From NCBI RefSeq assembly GCF_047511655.1, contig NC_133395.1:73379910-73443909 (forward strand): 64,000 nt of DNA, given 5' to 3'. Origin of the DNA: Castor canadensis. Taxonomy: Eukaryota > Chordata > Mammalia > Rodentia > Castoridae. Under the pieces are notes generated by a model. It was given only the letters and a program-made list of their open reading frames with translations. It was not told the origin of the DNA and searched no databases. Numbering within the stretch: the stretch's first letter is position 1; each line of letters opens with the position of its first letter. The position numbers and the translations under genes were made by a program. Positions 33,797 to 46,257 of this stretch are shown piece by piece.

Positions 33797-35692
33797 AGAG
33801 CAGCTGCTGCTGAGGTCTCTGGCCAGTGTTGCTTCCACCCATCCATAAATGTAGGGAATATCTTTGTGAACCTCTTCAAGGACTTTTTTGGCAAAAAAGA
33901 AATGCACATCCTCATGGTGGGCATCCAGTCACAGGGAAGACATTTCTGCACAAACCGAAGCTGAGTGAAATTATAACCATCATTCCCACCGTAGGTTTCA
34001 ATGTGGAAAAAGTTTTGTACAAGACCCTCAGCTTCGCCAATATGAGACGTGAGTGGCCAGGTCTGGCTGCTGTGGCAGCACTACTTCCAGAACACCCAAG
34101 GCTTGGTCTCTGTGGTAGGTAGCCATGATAGAGAGCGTGCAGACAAGGCCCTTGAGGAGCTCATGCGGATGCTGGCTGAGGACAAGCTCCAGGATGCTAT
34201 TCTCCTGGTGTTTGCCAACACGCAGGTCCTCCCTGATGCCATGAACACTGCTGAAAACACAAGCTGGGGCTGCACTCTCTATGCCACAGGAACTGGTACA
34301 TTCAGGTCACCCGTGCCACCAGTGGGGATGGGTTCTATGAAGGACTGGATTGGCTGCCCAGTCAGTTCCAGAACTAGAGCTTCTGCTCCCCCTCACTTCC
34401 TCCTCTCTGCCCTCTGCTTTCTTCTCTTGTGCAAATGTGTGACTCTGTGGTCCTGAGTTCCAGAAGCTGACTGCATGGATTGGCCACAATGTGCATTGCA
34501 GTGTGCTGTACATGTGAAGATACAGCCTGCTTTTTATTTATTGAAAATAAATAAAAGATAAATAAATAAATAGAAAAGGCAGTTTCTGGTACTCCTATGC
34601 AATATTAACCAGCTTTTTTTCTTTTTTAATAAAAAAAGAAGAGACATGGGCATGTGGGCACCGGGTCTCTGGAAGCCACTAGCTACAGATCAGTGTCAGG
34701 ATCTATTTGGTGGCTGTTTTTTAACCCAAACTCAGTGTACTTTAAAAAATAGATAAAAATACAAGACAAGCAGAACACTTGAACAAACAGAAGAGAGACT
34801 AGGTCTAGTGTAAGCTTTGCAGTAACTGCCTGGGTATCAGATCAGCTATTCCCTTATGGGAATGCGAGAGACTGTGATGAACAAACCACCACCCACTGCA
34901 TGGTCACAGTAGTGTCCCTGTGACTCTCCTATCTTTGGATCACCTGCATTCCATAGTGTTGTGTTTGTACTCATGTTCACATAGTCACCTGGGAGTGGGT
35001 AGGGTCATAATCTCATCCTTAGTGGGCATGTGGCCAACCAGCATTCCATATTCCCAGCTCACTCTTGCACTTGTTGCAGATGCTGGGAGCGGCCTGGGTC
35101 TCACCAACAGAAGTGCTAAGATGGAAGGGTCAGTCTACTACAGACTTATAGCCCCAGAGCACCCCCATCTCCATGTGTGAAGTAGCTTCCTCCTTCAGCC
35201 TGCAAGGGTTCAATATGCAGACTTGAAAAAGATGACCTCCATTTTTTTTCTTTTGTATTTTGATAAACACTGAAGAAGCTGGAGCTGTTAAAATTTATCT
35301 TGGTGAAGCCAGTCATCAGTGGCTCATGCTTATAATCCTAGCTACTTGGGAGGCTGAGATCAGGAGGATCATTTTTGAGGCTAACCTAGGCAAATAGTTT
35401 GCAAGACCCCATTCCAAAACAACCACAGCAAAACAGACTGGAGGTGTGGCTCAAGGGGTAGAATGCCTGCTTTGCAAGTGGGCAGTCCTGAATTCAAACC
35501 CCAGTCCCACCAAAAAAAAAAAAAAAAGATTATCTTGGGGAAACCTCAGAACTGGTTTATTTGGTACCATGGAAACTTTTACTGCTTTCAATACACGATT
35601 AGCAATCAACTGTTTTGTATACTTATTTTCAGTTTTCATTTCAACAAGCAATGTAATTATCACTATTATAATAAAGTCTCAACTATTAAAAA
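33797..35692 (+). pseudogene. ARF3-type processed pseudogene (ADP-ribosylation factor)
   Basis: An intronless copy of an ARF small-GTPase mRNA in BRCA2 intron 20, on the opposite strand. The start ATG (33849) is followed by a 2-base insertion before [17 protein letters not shown]. Later frames show [27 protein letters not shown]-like and LLVFANTQ segments, and [10 protein letters not shown] near 34340. The P-loop is destroyed and frameshifts are present. The coding part fits ARF1/ARF3; a long 3' UTR ending in AATAAAG...AAAAA near 35685 resembles ARF3 as I recall it. A composite SINE (35309-35527) splits the UTR. Confidence 0.85.
35309..35527 (+). repeat. Composite SINE inserted in the ARF pseudogene 3' UTR
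   Basis: Complete dimer with poly(A). TTATCTTGG appears on both sides (about 35293 and 35530), consistent with a target duplication. Confidence 0.8.
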
Positions 35693-35949
35693 AATACCAA
35701 CCATTTATCTACAAAAGTTTCCTTGGAAAACTGAAACTGGTGTACTTATGATTTAAAAAAAGTCATATAGAGAGCTTACTTAATTAATTTGTAATTAAAT
35801 AAGTGGTTTCTCATATTTATTCACTTATTTATGAAATAATGTGTATTGGTGATAATTTTAACAAAAAATAACAGAAGTCCAATTTTTCTATAGATTCTCA
35901 TAGACTTTGAAATTATGGAAAATCATAAGGAAATGCAGAAAATATCTTC

Positions 35950-36135
35950 AGGGGGCTGGGGCATGGCTCAAGTAGTAGAGTGCTTGCCTAGCAAGCACAA
36001 GGTCCTGAGTTCAAGAACACCAGTACTGTCAAAAAAATAAAAATAGTATGATTTTTAGTATTAAAATTGATGGAGTGGCTCAAGTGGTACAGCCTTGCCT
36101 AGCAAGCTTGAGACCCTGAGTGCAATAGATGACAA
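35950..36135 (+). repeat. Two ID-type SINEs in tandem orientation
   Basis: Monomers at 35950-36045 (CATGGCTCAAGTAGTAGAG) and 36065-36135 (GAGTGGCTCAAGTGGTACAG). Confidence 0.8.
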
Positions 36136-36424
36136 AATTCCAGGTATAATAACATGAAAACTAACTCCAATGGCAAAAAAATGCAAAGTTATATAGTGTA
36201 GATAAGAACACTGAGGAACAAGAGAGAAAGATGGCTTATGGAAAAATAATCTGATAGTTTCCTCCTGGGTGTTCTTTTTGTAATACCAAAAAAGGATTCT
36301 GTAGATACTTTAGTCCTGAAGCTTTAGAGAAAGTTTACTTAAGGATCATGAAAAATGCTAAAGGCATGTCATCTTTTACCGTCTAAGACAATTACTAGTA
36401 CCTAAAAGTTAAGAGTTTAATGGT

Positions 36425-36645
36425 GGGACAGGGGAGACATGGACAGACTGGGTGGGGTTTGAACTCAGGGTTTTACACTTGAAAAGCAGGGCTCTACTGC
36501 TTGAGCCACACCTTGAGTCCATTTTGCTATGGTTATTTTGAAAATGGAATCTCATGAAATATTTGCCTGGGCTGGCCTCAAACTGTGATCCCCTCAATCT
36601 CAGTCTCTTAAGTAGCTAGGATTATAGGCATGAGCAACTGACAAC
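36425..36645 (-). repeat. Composite B1/ID-type SINE
   Basis: GGTGGGGTTTGAACTCAGGG ... TAGCTAGGATTATAGGCATG in intron 20, about 230 bases beyond the exon 20 donor. Confidence 0.85.
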
Positions 36646-36874
36646 CAACTAAACTCTGTGTTTCAAAAGAAGCAGTGATAGAAAAATTCAGTGTCAGTTC
36701 AATGTTTTTCTGTATTATGTATAATATTTTTTAAAAATAAAAAAATTCAGATGCAGAATTTAAAAAAGAATCTGTTACTCAAAGGTAATTCACTCAATCA
36801 TAAACATTAAATTAGAAGTCTTTAAAACTTTCTTATATGAAAAGTAATAAATTGTAATGTAAGACTCACTTTAC

Positions 36875-37019
36875 CTTCATGCTCTTCAAATGCTGCTTGA
36901 ATTTTAGTGAATAAGGCTTCCAGTTTGTTTTGTTGTGCCTCTGCAAACTTTGTTGCTTCCTTTTCTTCTTCTCTTTCATTTCGAAATATGTATAATCCGG
37001 ATGGTGTCTTCTCTATCCA
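36875..37019 (-). CDS. BRCA2: BRCA2 exon 20
   Basis: 145 bp, equal to human. Acceptor ATGCAG before 37019, donor AAG|GTAAAG after 36875. It starts on a codon boundary with [20 protein letters not shown] and carries the charged proximal Tower helix ([21 protein letters not shown]). Tower insertion in OB2 begins here. Confidence 0.95.
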
Positions 37020-37139
37020 CTGCATAACGTGTTGTATTAAAAAAAAGCCAAAAACATAGTAGAGAAAGAAGTGTCAAATTAATTGTCTCAAAAGAAAAAA
37101 ACAAACAAACATATAATTAGTTTCAAAAATGTATCATAC

Positions 37140-37295
37140 CTGTATTGGGTACACTCTTTGAACAATGATGTCACTACAACCAATGTTTCCTCCGTCACTG
37201 AACAGTGATGACAAGGGCAATGGGAAAGGTCTAGGATCAGGAAAGAATCCGAGTTTGGTGTACCAGCAGGCAGGCCGAGTACTATTAGCTGAGAT
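37140..37295 (-). CDS. BRCA2: BRCA2 exon 19
   Basis: 156 bp, equal to human. Acceptor TACAG before 37295, donor ACAG|GTATG after 37140. It encodes [20 protein letters not shown], then [19 protein letters not shown] and [10 protein letters not shown], the end of OB1 and the start of OB2. The separating intron is only 120 bp, like the compact human intron 19. Confidence 0.95.
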
Positions 37296-37561
37296 CTGTA
37301 CAAATTAGTGAATAGATTGATTTAAAAATTAAACATACATATGAATAAATGTATAAACAATTAAAAAATAAAACATTCTAAAAAAATTAAACATATATTC
37401 AATCCTATCACAAATTTCCTAAGAGTTTTCATTCTTTTAGGGCTGCTTTAAAAATAATTCACTTTTAAATGTCTCATGAAGATTAGTAAAAAAGTGAGTA
37501 AGTAGAAAATTGTACAAAAGAGAAAATATTTTGAAACCAGTACTTCTCAAAAGTATTTCTA

Positions 37562-37655
37562 CTGGGCTGGTGGAGTGACTTAAGTGGTAGAGCAACTGTC
37601 TAGCAAGTGTGAGGTCAAGTTCAAATCCCAGTACCAAGCCACCCTCCCAAATTTT
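37562..37655 (+). repeat. ID-type SINE
   Basis: GGTGGAGTGACTTAAGTGG ... TCAAATCCCAGTACC. Confidence 0.8.
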
Positions 37656-37929
37656 CTACTTGTATAAAGTATTAATGTTATTTAAATATTTCTGTGAGAA
37701 AACAGATAAAGGAATTTCAATTTAAGACACAGTTTACTTAGATTTCCTCAAAAAACTTACAAGTACAAATAAAACTAGAAAGAATAGCAGATGAGATAAC
37801 ATCAAAATTTTGAGGTTAAATATTTGTTAGACAAGAAATGACAAAGGAGCCTGAGAACGATTATGACTGAAAAAACAGCTAACACGGAGCTATGCTCCTC
37901 AGCCTAGTGTTAGCGCACTGTGTTCAATC

Positions 37930-37972
37930 CCTAGCAACAACACATACACACACACAAACACACACACACACA
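37930..37972. repeat. (CA)n microsatellite
   Basis: CACACA runs interrupted by AA, following a degraded ID-like end (about 37890-37930). Confidence 0.8.
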
Positions 37973-38014
37973 ATCGTTAAACACTCATAAAGCACTTACT
38001 ACGTATGGTACCTG

Positions 38015-38160
38015 GCATGGTGTTAACGCTTTATATTCTTTAACATTTAATCTTCACAACAGTCCTGAGTTATTCCCATTTCAGAGACAATAAAACTGAA
38101 GTATAAGGGAAATCACATAAGCTGATCAAGATCACTCAGCCAACAAATTCGTGGTAAGAA
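38015..38160 (+). repeat. MIR
   Basis: TTAATCTTCACAACAGTCC ... AGATCACTCAGCCAAC. Confidence 0.75.
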
Positions 38161-38599
38161 GGCAATATGACACAAAACAGTTCAAGAAAACACACAAAAA
38201 CTGGAGGCAAAAAGGTTTGAAGGCAGGAGCATAGGTGGGGTAGAAAATAGGAGGAGTGGTTGAAGTTTTGTACAAAGAGAATTAAGACCTTAGATTTCCT
38301 CTCCTACCCGGAGCAACCAGTGGCTGTTCCTCTGCCCCATTACAAAAGAACTGAGGAGACTTCATTTTGGAGAGGCTGAACCATATATATCCTGGACTGT
38401 GGGGGCAGTGAGAGAGGGAGAGGGATGTTTTGTCAAACTGAAAACAAAACTGAAATGAAAAGCTTTATGTTGATGAGTCTCCCAGTTAGTATCTTTACTT
38501 AGGTCTCAGAGTAGTCACTGGTATTTGAGGATCTGTCTCCTAATTAAAAACCCAAATCCCCTCTATTTACTGACAAGCCCCACTTTACACAGAGTTCCC

Positions 38600-39420
38600 A
38601 GTCAGCTCACTGGAGCCCCTGGAAGATGAAAGGTCAGCCAGTGATCTTCAGTTGAAGAAAGTGTCCAACCTGAGGGACCCAAACAAACAGAAAAAGAGGT
38701 TCTCATAGGGAAAAAAAATGTAGGGAGGAGAAAAAACTAAAACGAAATACAACATTAGTTAAACAGCTTCAAATAAAAGAACCAAATATAAAACAACGAA
38801 AAACATTTAGAGAAAAATGATGCTGGTAGACACAAATTCACTTTAAGGATGAGAAGAAAAATTAAGAATTATTCTAGAAAGGGGAGAATACAAAATAGAA
38901 AAAACTAGAAAATTAGAGGAGCAATCTAGGAGGTTTAATGTTCAAACATCAGGAGATTCAGAAAAAAAAAAAAAAAAAGAGGGACTCATTAAGGAACCAC
39001 TTCAAGAAAATTTTCCAGAACTCAATGAAAGCCACTGTTTTAGACTGAGCGCCACTACTAAGTACCCATGACAATGACAAAAAAAACAAAAACAAAAACC
39101 CCAAACCAATATATATATGTATGAATGTATTAGTGTGAAATTTCAGGATAGTGTAGAAAAAAATCCTACAGACCATATAATGAAGGCCTGAGAACATACA
39201 TAGCAATGAACTTGGCTATGAGCTATATTAGTAGCAAGAAGCTAATACAGGAAGTGTCTTCAAAATTCTGAAGGAATTATTTCTACCTAGAACTCTATAT
39301 TCAGCTAACCTTACAAGATCTCAAAAAGCTGCATATTCCCTTTCTCAAAAAGCCTCTGAGCCTTGTGTGCCTTTAGAACAAGGGAATAAGTCTAGGAAGA
39401 TGACATAGAATCTGAGAAAC
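38600..39420 (+). repeat. HAL1/L1-type LINE remnant
   Basis: TTCAAAATTCTGAAGGAATT followed by CCTAGAACTCTATATTCAGC and AAGATCTCAAAAAGC is the pattern of a HAL1-like ORF1 end region; upstream A-rich sequence (from about 38600) fits the same element. Non-coding now. Confidence 0.6.
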
Positions 39421-39430
39421 AAGGCTTCTA

Positions 39431-39458
39431 ACACACACACACACACACACACACACAG
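39431..39458. repeat. (CA)n microsatellite
   Basis: Pure CA run of about 28 bases in intron 18. Confidence 0.9.
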
Positions 39459-39607
39459 AAGGTGAAAAGAACTTCCAGAATGATAGCTGTGTAACACATA
39501 GCAGAAGAATGAAATGCAGGGGTTCTCTAAGAAAAAGAAACAAAGCTGAGGGATGTCTCTAATACTTTGGGGAGATCCTGTGTAGGATTGAGTCAGGATA
39601 CAGAAAA

Positions 39608-39680
39608 CTGGACTGGGGTTGTGCCTCAGTGGTAAGGTGCTTGCCCTGGGTTCCATCCTTGGCACCACCAAAGAAATATA
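39608..39680 (+). repeat. ID-type SINE, variant
   Basis: GGTTGTGCCTCAGTGGTAAGG ... TTCCATCCTTGGCACC. Confidence 0.65.
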
Positions 39681-40174
39681 AAAACCAAATAGCTCCAGGG
39701 AAAGTAGTAAATTACAAATAAAGGAAATGTGATAACATATTATGTACAAAAAATATTTTTTCATAATCATGAAAACTGCAGACTTCACTAGAAATTGTAT
39801 TAGCATAGGGAAAGTGGGGGACGAGAACTACAAGGCAGTGTTGGTAAAGAGATAAATCTTCATCTCCTATGGCAGGAAGTAAACAGCATTTAAACTGAAG
39901 AAGGAAAGAAAAAAAAAAAAAAAGGGCACATTAGCAAACAAACAAACAAACAAAAAAAAAAAATGGCCAGTAAGACTGGAAATGGTTCCTTCTAGAGCAT
40001 GAACAGGTACCAGGGATTTTTTTTTTTTTTTTTGGGTCATAAGCCTTCTATTCCTTGAGTTTCCAAATTATGCACATGTAGTGGTTTGATAAAAACATAA
40101 GTAACAAACAAGAAAATGTAATTTTTTTTTTTCAACACAAGTCAAAAGCCTGTTTCAATAAATGCTTTCAGTAA

Positions 40175-40380
40175 AAAGTGACCTGAGATCTCAGTGGTAG
40201 AGCACTTACCTAGTATTCATAGGCTTGGATTCGACCTCCAGCAAAGAAAAAAAAAAAAAAAAAAAAAGCTACAGCATGGAGCTAATGCCAAATAAAATCT
40301 TTTTACCTCGAACATAATTTTTTTTGGCAGCACTGCTTGCTAAGCAGGCTCTCTACTACTCGAGCCACTTCACCAGCCCT
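40175..40380. repeat. Two opposed ID-type SINEs
   Basis: Plus copy 40175-40268 with a long A tail, and minus copy 40318-40380 (AGCAGGCTCTCTACTACTCG), about 50 bases apart. Confidence 0.75.
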
Positions 40381-40915
40381 AAACATACTTAATTTACAAA
40401 ATGCTCTCCTCAGAAGTATCCAGAGTACAACAGAAGCAAATTCTGTACATTACCTCATAAGTGAATTGAATGTGCAATATTATCAGTAACAGCAATATTG
40501 TAGACCAATTAAAATGACAACTATATGACCCTGCCATATAGTTTCAAATCTATACAAGGATGGAAGTGTACTTTATTACTACATATGTGAGAAGCATTGA
40601 CGTCTAATTCTCTAATCTCATTGGAATAGGAATCAAATCAAGTAATGAGGGGAGATGCAAAGGTATGAGAACAAGATGGCAGTAAGGGACACAGGTACCA
40701 AAACTCAATTCTGGTGTCAATTTAGTTTTGCTTTTTAATTGGAATTGCATTTAGCTCAAGAAATAATTCTGACTCTCCCCAAAGCAGCACAAATTGTCTG
40801 AAGAATCTGCCTCTTCCATTATCAGTACATTTTTAAGAAATGCAGCATCCTTAATGACATAAGTAAATATTTAACTGAATCAGTGAATGCAAGAGTATAC
40901 ATTAATTTAATTCAC

Positions 40916-41270
40916 CTTCAACATAAGAGAATCTGGGGCTTCCAGAGGTGCACAGGGACCAGGAGAACCGACCAGTTCTGCTCCATGCATAATGATCTTC
41001 TTACCCACAGTCAGCCTCCCACTTTTTAACAAAGCTAAGAGTGGAGGGTCTAACAGGGCCTTGACAGCATACCATCCATCTGTAAGTTCAATTGTGGCCA
41101 CATTTTTAGTGTCCACACCACTAGTTTGATTGCTACAAGCTTCAGATATACTTGTGCTCAATGAAATGATATCAGAAACACAGAGAACAAGTGTTTTTGC
41201 AGGTGTATCATCCATTTCCATTATCTTTTTTATAGCTGATCTTCTGCTTCTATCAATTTCCACATCATAT
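40916..41270 (-). CDS. BRCA2: BRCA2 exon 18
   Basis: 355 bp, equal to human. Acceptor TTTAG before 41270, donor GAAG|GTGAA after 40916. It encodes the end of the helical domain and most of OB1: [52 protein letters not shown] and [19 protein letters not shown]. The Asp of ELTDGW corresponds to human D2723, a residue whose change is pathogenic, and is kept. This surface also contacts DSS1. Confidence 0.96.
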
Positions 41271-41602
41271 CTAAAAAGGAAAAAAAAATGTCTATTTTAG
41301 GAATTGTACCTCTAGAATTTCATTATAAACAGTCACTGAATAAGTGAGAATAAAAATTAACTTATCAAAGAACTACTAAGATAATTTTATTTGCTAGAAA
41401 TATACTGTTAAAATATGCATATACTGCAGGTAAAAATGCTTTATTAGCAATCTCCAAATAATGGATCAAATTAGGAATTCATATTGTTCTCATCTGCCAA
41501 GAGGTTAAACACAGAGTAAAGGAAGAGGAAAGCAAGAGGCATATGAATGTGTGATCTCTCTTAAGTAGGTGCTAGAAGATGACAAGAAAGCTCTACATGG
41601 AC

Positions 41603-41705
41603 TGGCAGAACGGCTCAAGTGGTAGAGCACCTACCTAACCAAGCATGAGGCCTGTAGTTCAAACCCCAGTTACCACAAAAATAAGTAAAAATAAAAATAA
41701 GCAAA
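41603..41705 (+). repeat. ID-type SINE
   Basis: AACGGCTCAAGTGGTAGAG ... GTTCAAACCCCAGTTACC, intron 17. Confidence 0.8.
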
Positions 41706-41838
41706 AGGAAAGCTCTACACAACATGAACATCAACGTCAGTTACAATTGGCTTATACACTGTCTTTGACAGGGAAGTTATAGGCTGCACAGGATCCTGAA
41801 TCATATAGCAGTACACAAATACTGAAAGTAATGCTTTA

Positions 41839-42072
<234 letters not shown>

Positions 42073-42150
42073 TCAACATCCATGACTATTCTCCGTACAA
42101 AAAACTATACTGTGCAAGATCATTCAATAAGTTTTTATAAATGAACATAT

Positions 42151-42590
42151 TGTTAGAAGTGCTGTTCCCAAACATTGATCAAAGAAACACTTGGAGTCGC
42201 TCAGCAAGGCAAAAAGAAAAGTTTTACTTCTGCAGAAGGGTACAAAAACAGATCAGAGATTGATAGGCAGAACACACTGAGAGAGGCGTGAGCTCAGTTT
42301 TTATCTCTCTCTGTCCCTCACCCTGGTGGATGGGTTTGGGTTCACAATATTTGCGATTGGTTACTTAGAAAAGGGGGTAAGAGGGACCTTGAAGCAATGA
42401 GAACAAGAAAATTCTTTTGGGCAATATTTACCTTTAAGCCAGCAGTTTGAGATTAGGACATCTGGCGATAAACAGCTGTATTTGACTGCAAGATCTTGCA
42501 AGGTCAACATTTCACAAAGCACATAGGCAGCAATTTGGGGAGGTTAGCTGGCATCTACACAATGATATTTTTACATTAACTCCTTTGACA
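42151..42590 (-). repeat. Solo LTR (440 bp), same orientation as BRCA2
   Basis: On the minus strand it starts TGTCAAAGGAG and ends CTTCTAACA, with TATA-like AGATAAAAACTG near 42296-42310. TG...CA ends and promoter-like layout suggest an LTR; no internal retroviral sequence adjoins it. I see no clear target duplication and no AATAAA. It resembles none of the LTRs of A, B or C. Confidence 0.6.
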
Positions 42591-42661
42591 GAAAAGGCCT
42601 AACTTTAGTTGATTCTCACAATATGACTTGTAAGTAATATAACTTTAGAAAACTGTTTAAC

Positions 42662-42885
42662 AGTGGGATGCCAGTGGGTCACGCCAGTAATCCTAGCTAC
42701 TTAGGAAGCAGAGATCAAGATGATTGAGGTTTGAAGCCAGCCCCAGGCAATCAGTTTGCAAGACCCTATTTTGCAAAACCCCTTCACAAAAAACGACTGG
42801 CAGAGTGGCTCAAGTGGTAAGAGTACCTGCATAGCAAGTGTGAGGCCCAGAGTTCAAACCCCAGTGCTGCAAGAAAATAAAAATT
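42662..42885 (+). repeat. Composite B1/ID-type SINE
   Basis: Complete dimer in intron 16, just past the solo LTR. Confidence 0.85.
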
Positions 42886-43019
42886 TAACATGCAAAGTAG
42901 CATACTAAAAAAAAGACTACACTTAAAGCAATTGATACAATAATTTCAACTCAGATAAAGTTGTTTCTAGAAAATGATTCTTAATTTTAAATCATTGTAT
43001 TTTAGATTACTTTTCTTAT

Positions 43020-43464
43020 TAAAGAGTGTTTTTAGCCATCACACCTGTGGATACCCATAGCCCTGGTGCTCTCCTTGACATTGCTGCCTCTCCTCAACTC
43101 TCTAACCCCTCCTTTTTCATTCTCACTCTTAGCACTAAGACAACAAAGGTAATCAAAAGAACACTTACACAAGTTTCCCCCTTCACATCTACTATGACAG
43201 CACCTCCATCCTTGAATTTTGCCTTTCTTCCCTCACCATTTACACACTAGTTCTCATCCTATTCCCTAATCAAGGCCATCCATTCACCTAGCAAATACCT
43301 CTGCCCCCGCATCATCATTTTTTCCCATCTTCTGGACAGTATCTATCAACATAAAAAATAAGTTTTTTTCCCCCTACCTTAAAACGCAAAAACAAGCTCA
43401 AACTAATACTCTTTGATCCTATTTCTTCCTCGAGGTACTATCCCTTTCTTTGCTAGTTTGGATA
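43020..43464. other. Intron 16 stretch, possible ancient LINE remnant
   Basis: Pyrimidine-rich plus strand without a gene; style like old LINE sequence, unassigned. Confidence 0.35.
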
Positions 43465-43665
43465 ATGATGTCTAGTGGGCCTCACTCTTGCCAAGGTGTT
43501 CTACCACTTCTGCCACTCTGCCAGCCCTTTTTATTCTGTGTTAGGTATTTTTGAGATGGGGTCTCAAGAACTATTTGCCCAGGCTGGCTTTGAACTGCAA
43601 TCCTCCTGATCCCTGTCTCTGAGTAGTTATGAATACAGGCATGAGCCACTGGTACCTAGCAGGAA
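43465..43665 (-). repeat. Composite B1/ID-type SINE
   Basis: TGTTCTACCACTTCTGCCAC ... TGAGCCACTGGTACC. Confidence 0.8.
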
Positions 43666-44129
43666 AAAGTGTTTTATCATGTTCACAATACTATTAATCT
43701 TGCAAAGATACAGAAATGTTTCAAAATAAAGGTGCTGGAGAAAGGATTACCATCTTTTGCTATTGACATGAGGTGATATATCCTTATAACAAAAATTTTA
43801 AATTTTTTAAAATTAAAAATTTAAGAAGTAGTAATGTAATTTCTAAACTGTTCATGTTTTAGAGCACTGAGATTTTCTAGTTATTTGGTATTACTGATAT
43901 TTAAATATTTCTATTTAAGTTTTAGTGTTTGTAGTTTATATTTAGTAAATTTACAATGAAAAAGAATATGACATACTGTGGGGTGTCTGCCACAGCTAAT
44001 TCAAATTAAATTTTTCCCATTAGCTTTTGTTTTGTAAAAATAGGGAAAATGGCCAACTTAAAAAAAAAATTCATATAATCCCAGAACAAACTACTTTTCA
44101 AAAGATTTCAACAGAATATATTTAAAAAT

Positions 44130-44345
44130 TAGAGCTGGTCGCCAGTGGCTCATGCCTGTAATCCTAGCTACTCAGGAGGCAGAGATCAGGAGGATCGCGG
44201 TTTCAAGTGAACCTGGGCGAATAGTTCAAGGGACCCTATCCAAAAACTCTTCACAGAAACAGGGCTGGTGGAGTGGCTCAAGGTAAATGAAGGCCCTGAG
44301 TTCAAGCCCCAGTACCACAAAATTAATAGATAGATAAATAAATAA
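44130..44345 (+). repeat. Composite B1/ID-type SINE
   Basis: Complete dimer ending in a TAGATAAATAAATAAA tail, 130 bases beyond the exon 16 donor. Confidence 0.85.
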
Positions 44346-44447
44346 AATTAGATTTCTAGCCAACTTTTTAGTTTAAGAACCATAATGAAAGAAAAAAAAG
44401 AGAAGCAATTGTGAGTAGCAGAGGGATGACAGAATATGTAAGAATTA

Positions 44448-44708
<261 letters not shown>

Positions 44709-44804
44709 TCATAGCATAAAAACAATGATAACAAACCAAAACTGAATTTACTAAATTTTTTTCATTAAATACTAAAGTATTCACTATAAAAACATTTATT
44801 TAGG

Positions 44805-45355
44805 GAATACAGGCATGGCTCAAGAGGTAGAGCACCTGCTTTGCAAGCACAAAGCAATGAGCCTCAAACCCCAGTCCCACCAAAATAAAACAAAAAATAT
44901 TTAACTGGACTTAGGGGCATAGCTCAATGATAGACTGTGTGCTTAGCATGTGCACATCCCCAGGTCCAATACCCAGCACCTTACACATACATACAAATAT
45001 AAATAATTAAAAAAAATAACTTCTGAGAGCTGGGGGTATGGCTCAGGTAGTAGAATGCCTGCCTAGCAAGCACAAGGCCCTGAGTTCAAAAAAAAAAGAA
45101 AAACAATTTTCTAGTACAGAAGCTAAAAATTCTTCTTTTCTTTGTTGGGACTAGGGTTCGAACTCAGGGCTTTGTACTTGCAAAGCAGGCACTCTATTGC
45201 TTGAGCCATGCCTCCAATCCATTTTTGCTCTGGTTAGTTTGGAGACAGGGGGTCTCACAAACTATTTGCCCAGGGTGGCCTCAAATCATGATCCTCCCAA
45301 TCTTAGCCTCTCAAGTAGCTAGGATTACAGGTGTGAGCCACTGGTGCCTGGCTAG
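44805..45355. repeat. Cluster of four SINEs
   Basis: Plus-strand ID monomers at 44805-44895, 44905-45010 and 45025-45110, and a minus-strand composite at 45140-45355, in intron 15. Confidence 0.8.
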
Positions 45356-45504
45356 AAGCTAAAGTGACCTATTCATTCAGGCTGTTGCACTCTTTTACTC
45401 CACTTGTGTATATTCCTCATGCTAAATCTACCACACAAAGTCACTGTGGGGATAAAAAAAAAATAATTTCTGAAATGTCTTAAGTTCAAAAGTGTAGAAA
45501 GGAA

Positions 45505-45800
45505 GGTTGGGCAGGGAGGCTTATACCTATATTCCCAGCTACTGGGGAGGTGCAAGACCCCATCTCAACCAGTAAAAAGCTGAGTGTGGTGGCATTAGCC
45601 CATCATTCCAGTTACATGGGAAGCATAAATAGGAGAATCTAAGTATAGGACAGCTGGGGTAAAGATAAGAGAACCTGTTCAAAAAATAAAACAAAATGGA
45701 ATAGGGGCATGCCTCAAGTGGGAGAGGGCCTTCGTAGCAAGTGTGATACCGAGTTCAAACCCTAGTACCACCAAAAAAAAAAAAAAAAAAAAAAAGAACG
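45505..45800 (+). repeat. B1-like plus ID-type SINE with long A tail
   Basis: GGCAGGGAGGCTTATACC body, a second B1-like half and a GGGGCATGCCTCAAGTGGG monomer ending in about 23 A's. Confidence 0.75.
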
Positions 45801-45854
45801 GAGAGCATGCTGTATCAGAGTGCTGCCTTTCACCCACCTTGCCAAACCAACATG

Positions 45855-46115
45855 CCCTTTTCCTTTGTGCAGAACTTGAGATCCATGGTTTGGAATTGTG
45901 GCTTTCCCACTTCTAGTTAAGTGATATTGGACAGTTACTTAACTCTCACTATGCTTCTGTCCTCTCATTTGCAATATGATGTAAAAATAATGGTGCCTTT
46001 CTTCCGGAATGCTTCTAAGGATTAAGTGAGATATAACTGATGCATATAAAGTGCTAAGAAGAGTGCCATACAGGCAGAAAAGCCTTAATAATTGTTAGCT
46101 GTTAATATCATCACT
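45855..46115 (+). repeat. MIR, near full length
   Basis: GGTTTGGAATTGTGGCTTTC through TTAAGTGATATTGGACAG, CTCTCATTTGCAATATG and the 3' end TAAGTGAGATATAACTGATGC ... AATTGTTAGCTGTTA (21-base piece abbreviated by family pattern). Overlaps the start of the duplicated block described next. Confidence 0.8.
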
Positions 46116-46257
46116 ATTATTTCCAACTTTCCATCATGAAAAATTCTACCTAGTTGGTAATGACTTAGCCAGAACTCTTCTAAAAACCTAAAAGCCTTTA
46201 GAAGGTTCAGGGCTATCAGTTACAGACTCTAAATTCAAGGTGATTATTTTCCTCTAA
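46018..46257 (+). repeat. Intronic direct duplication, copy 1
   Basis: About 240 bp homologous to 49864-50103. It begins in the MIR 3' end and extends well beyond MIR: shared phrases include ATGAAAAATTCTACCTAG and AAAAGCCTTTAGAA, GTTCAGGGCTATCAGTT and TAAATTCAAGGTGA. Confidence 0.85.

Noticed and set aside
34049-34456. 135-codon frame as a functional ARF-like gene
   Set aside because: It lacks the P-loop and start, is intronless, and switches frame against ARF several times; it is a processed pseudogene.
39430-39458. CRISPR-like or regulatory meaning of CA/TG repeats
   Set aside because: Plain microsatellites; no repeat-spacer structure occurs anywhere in the window.
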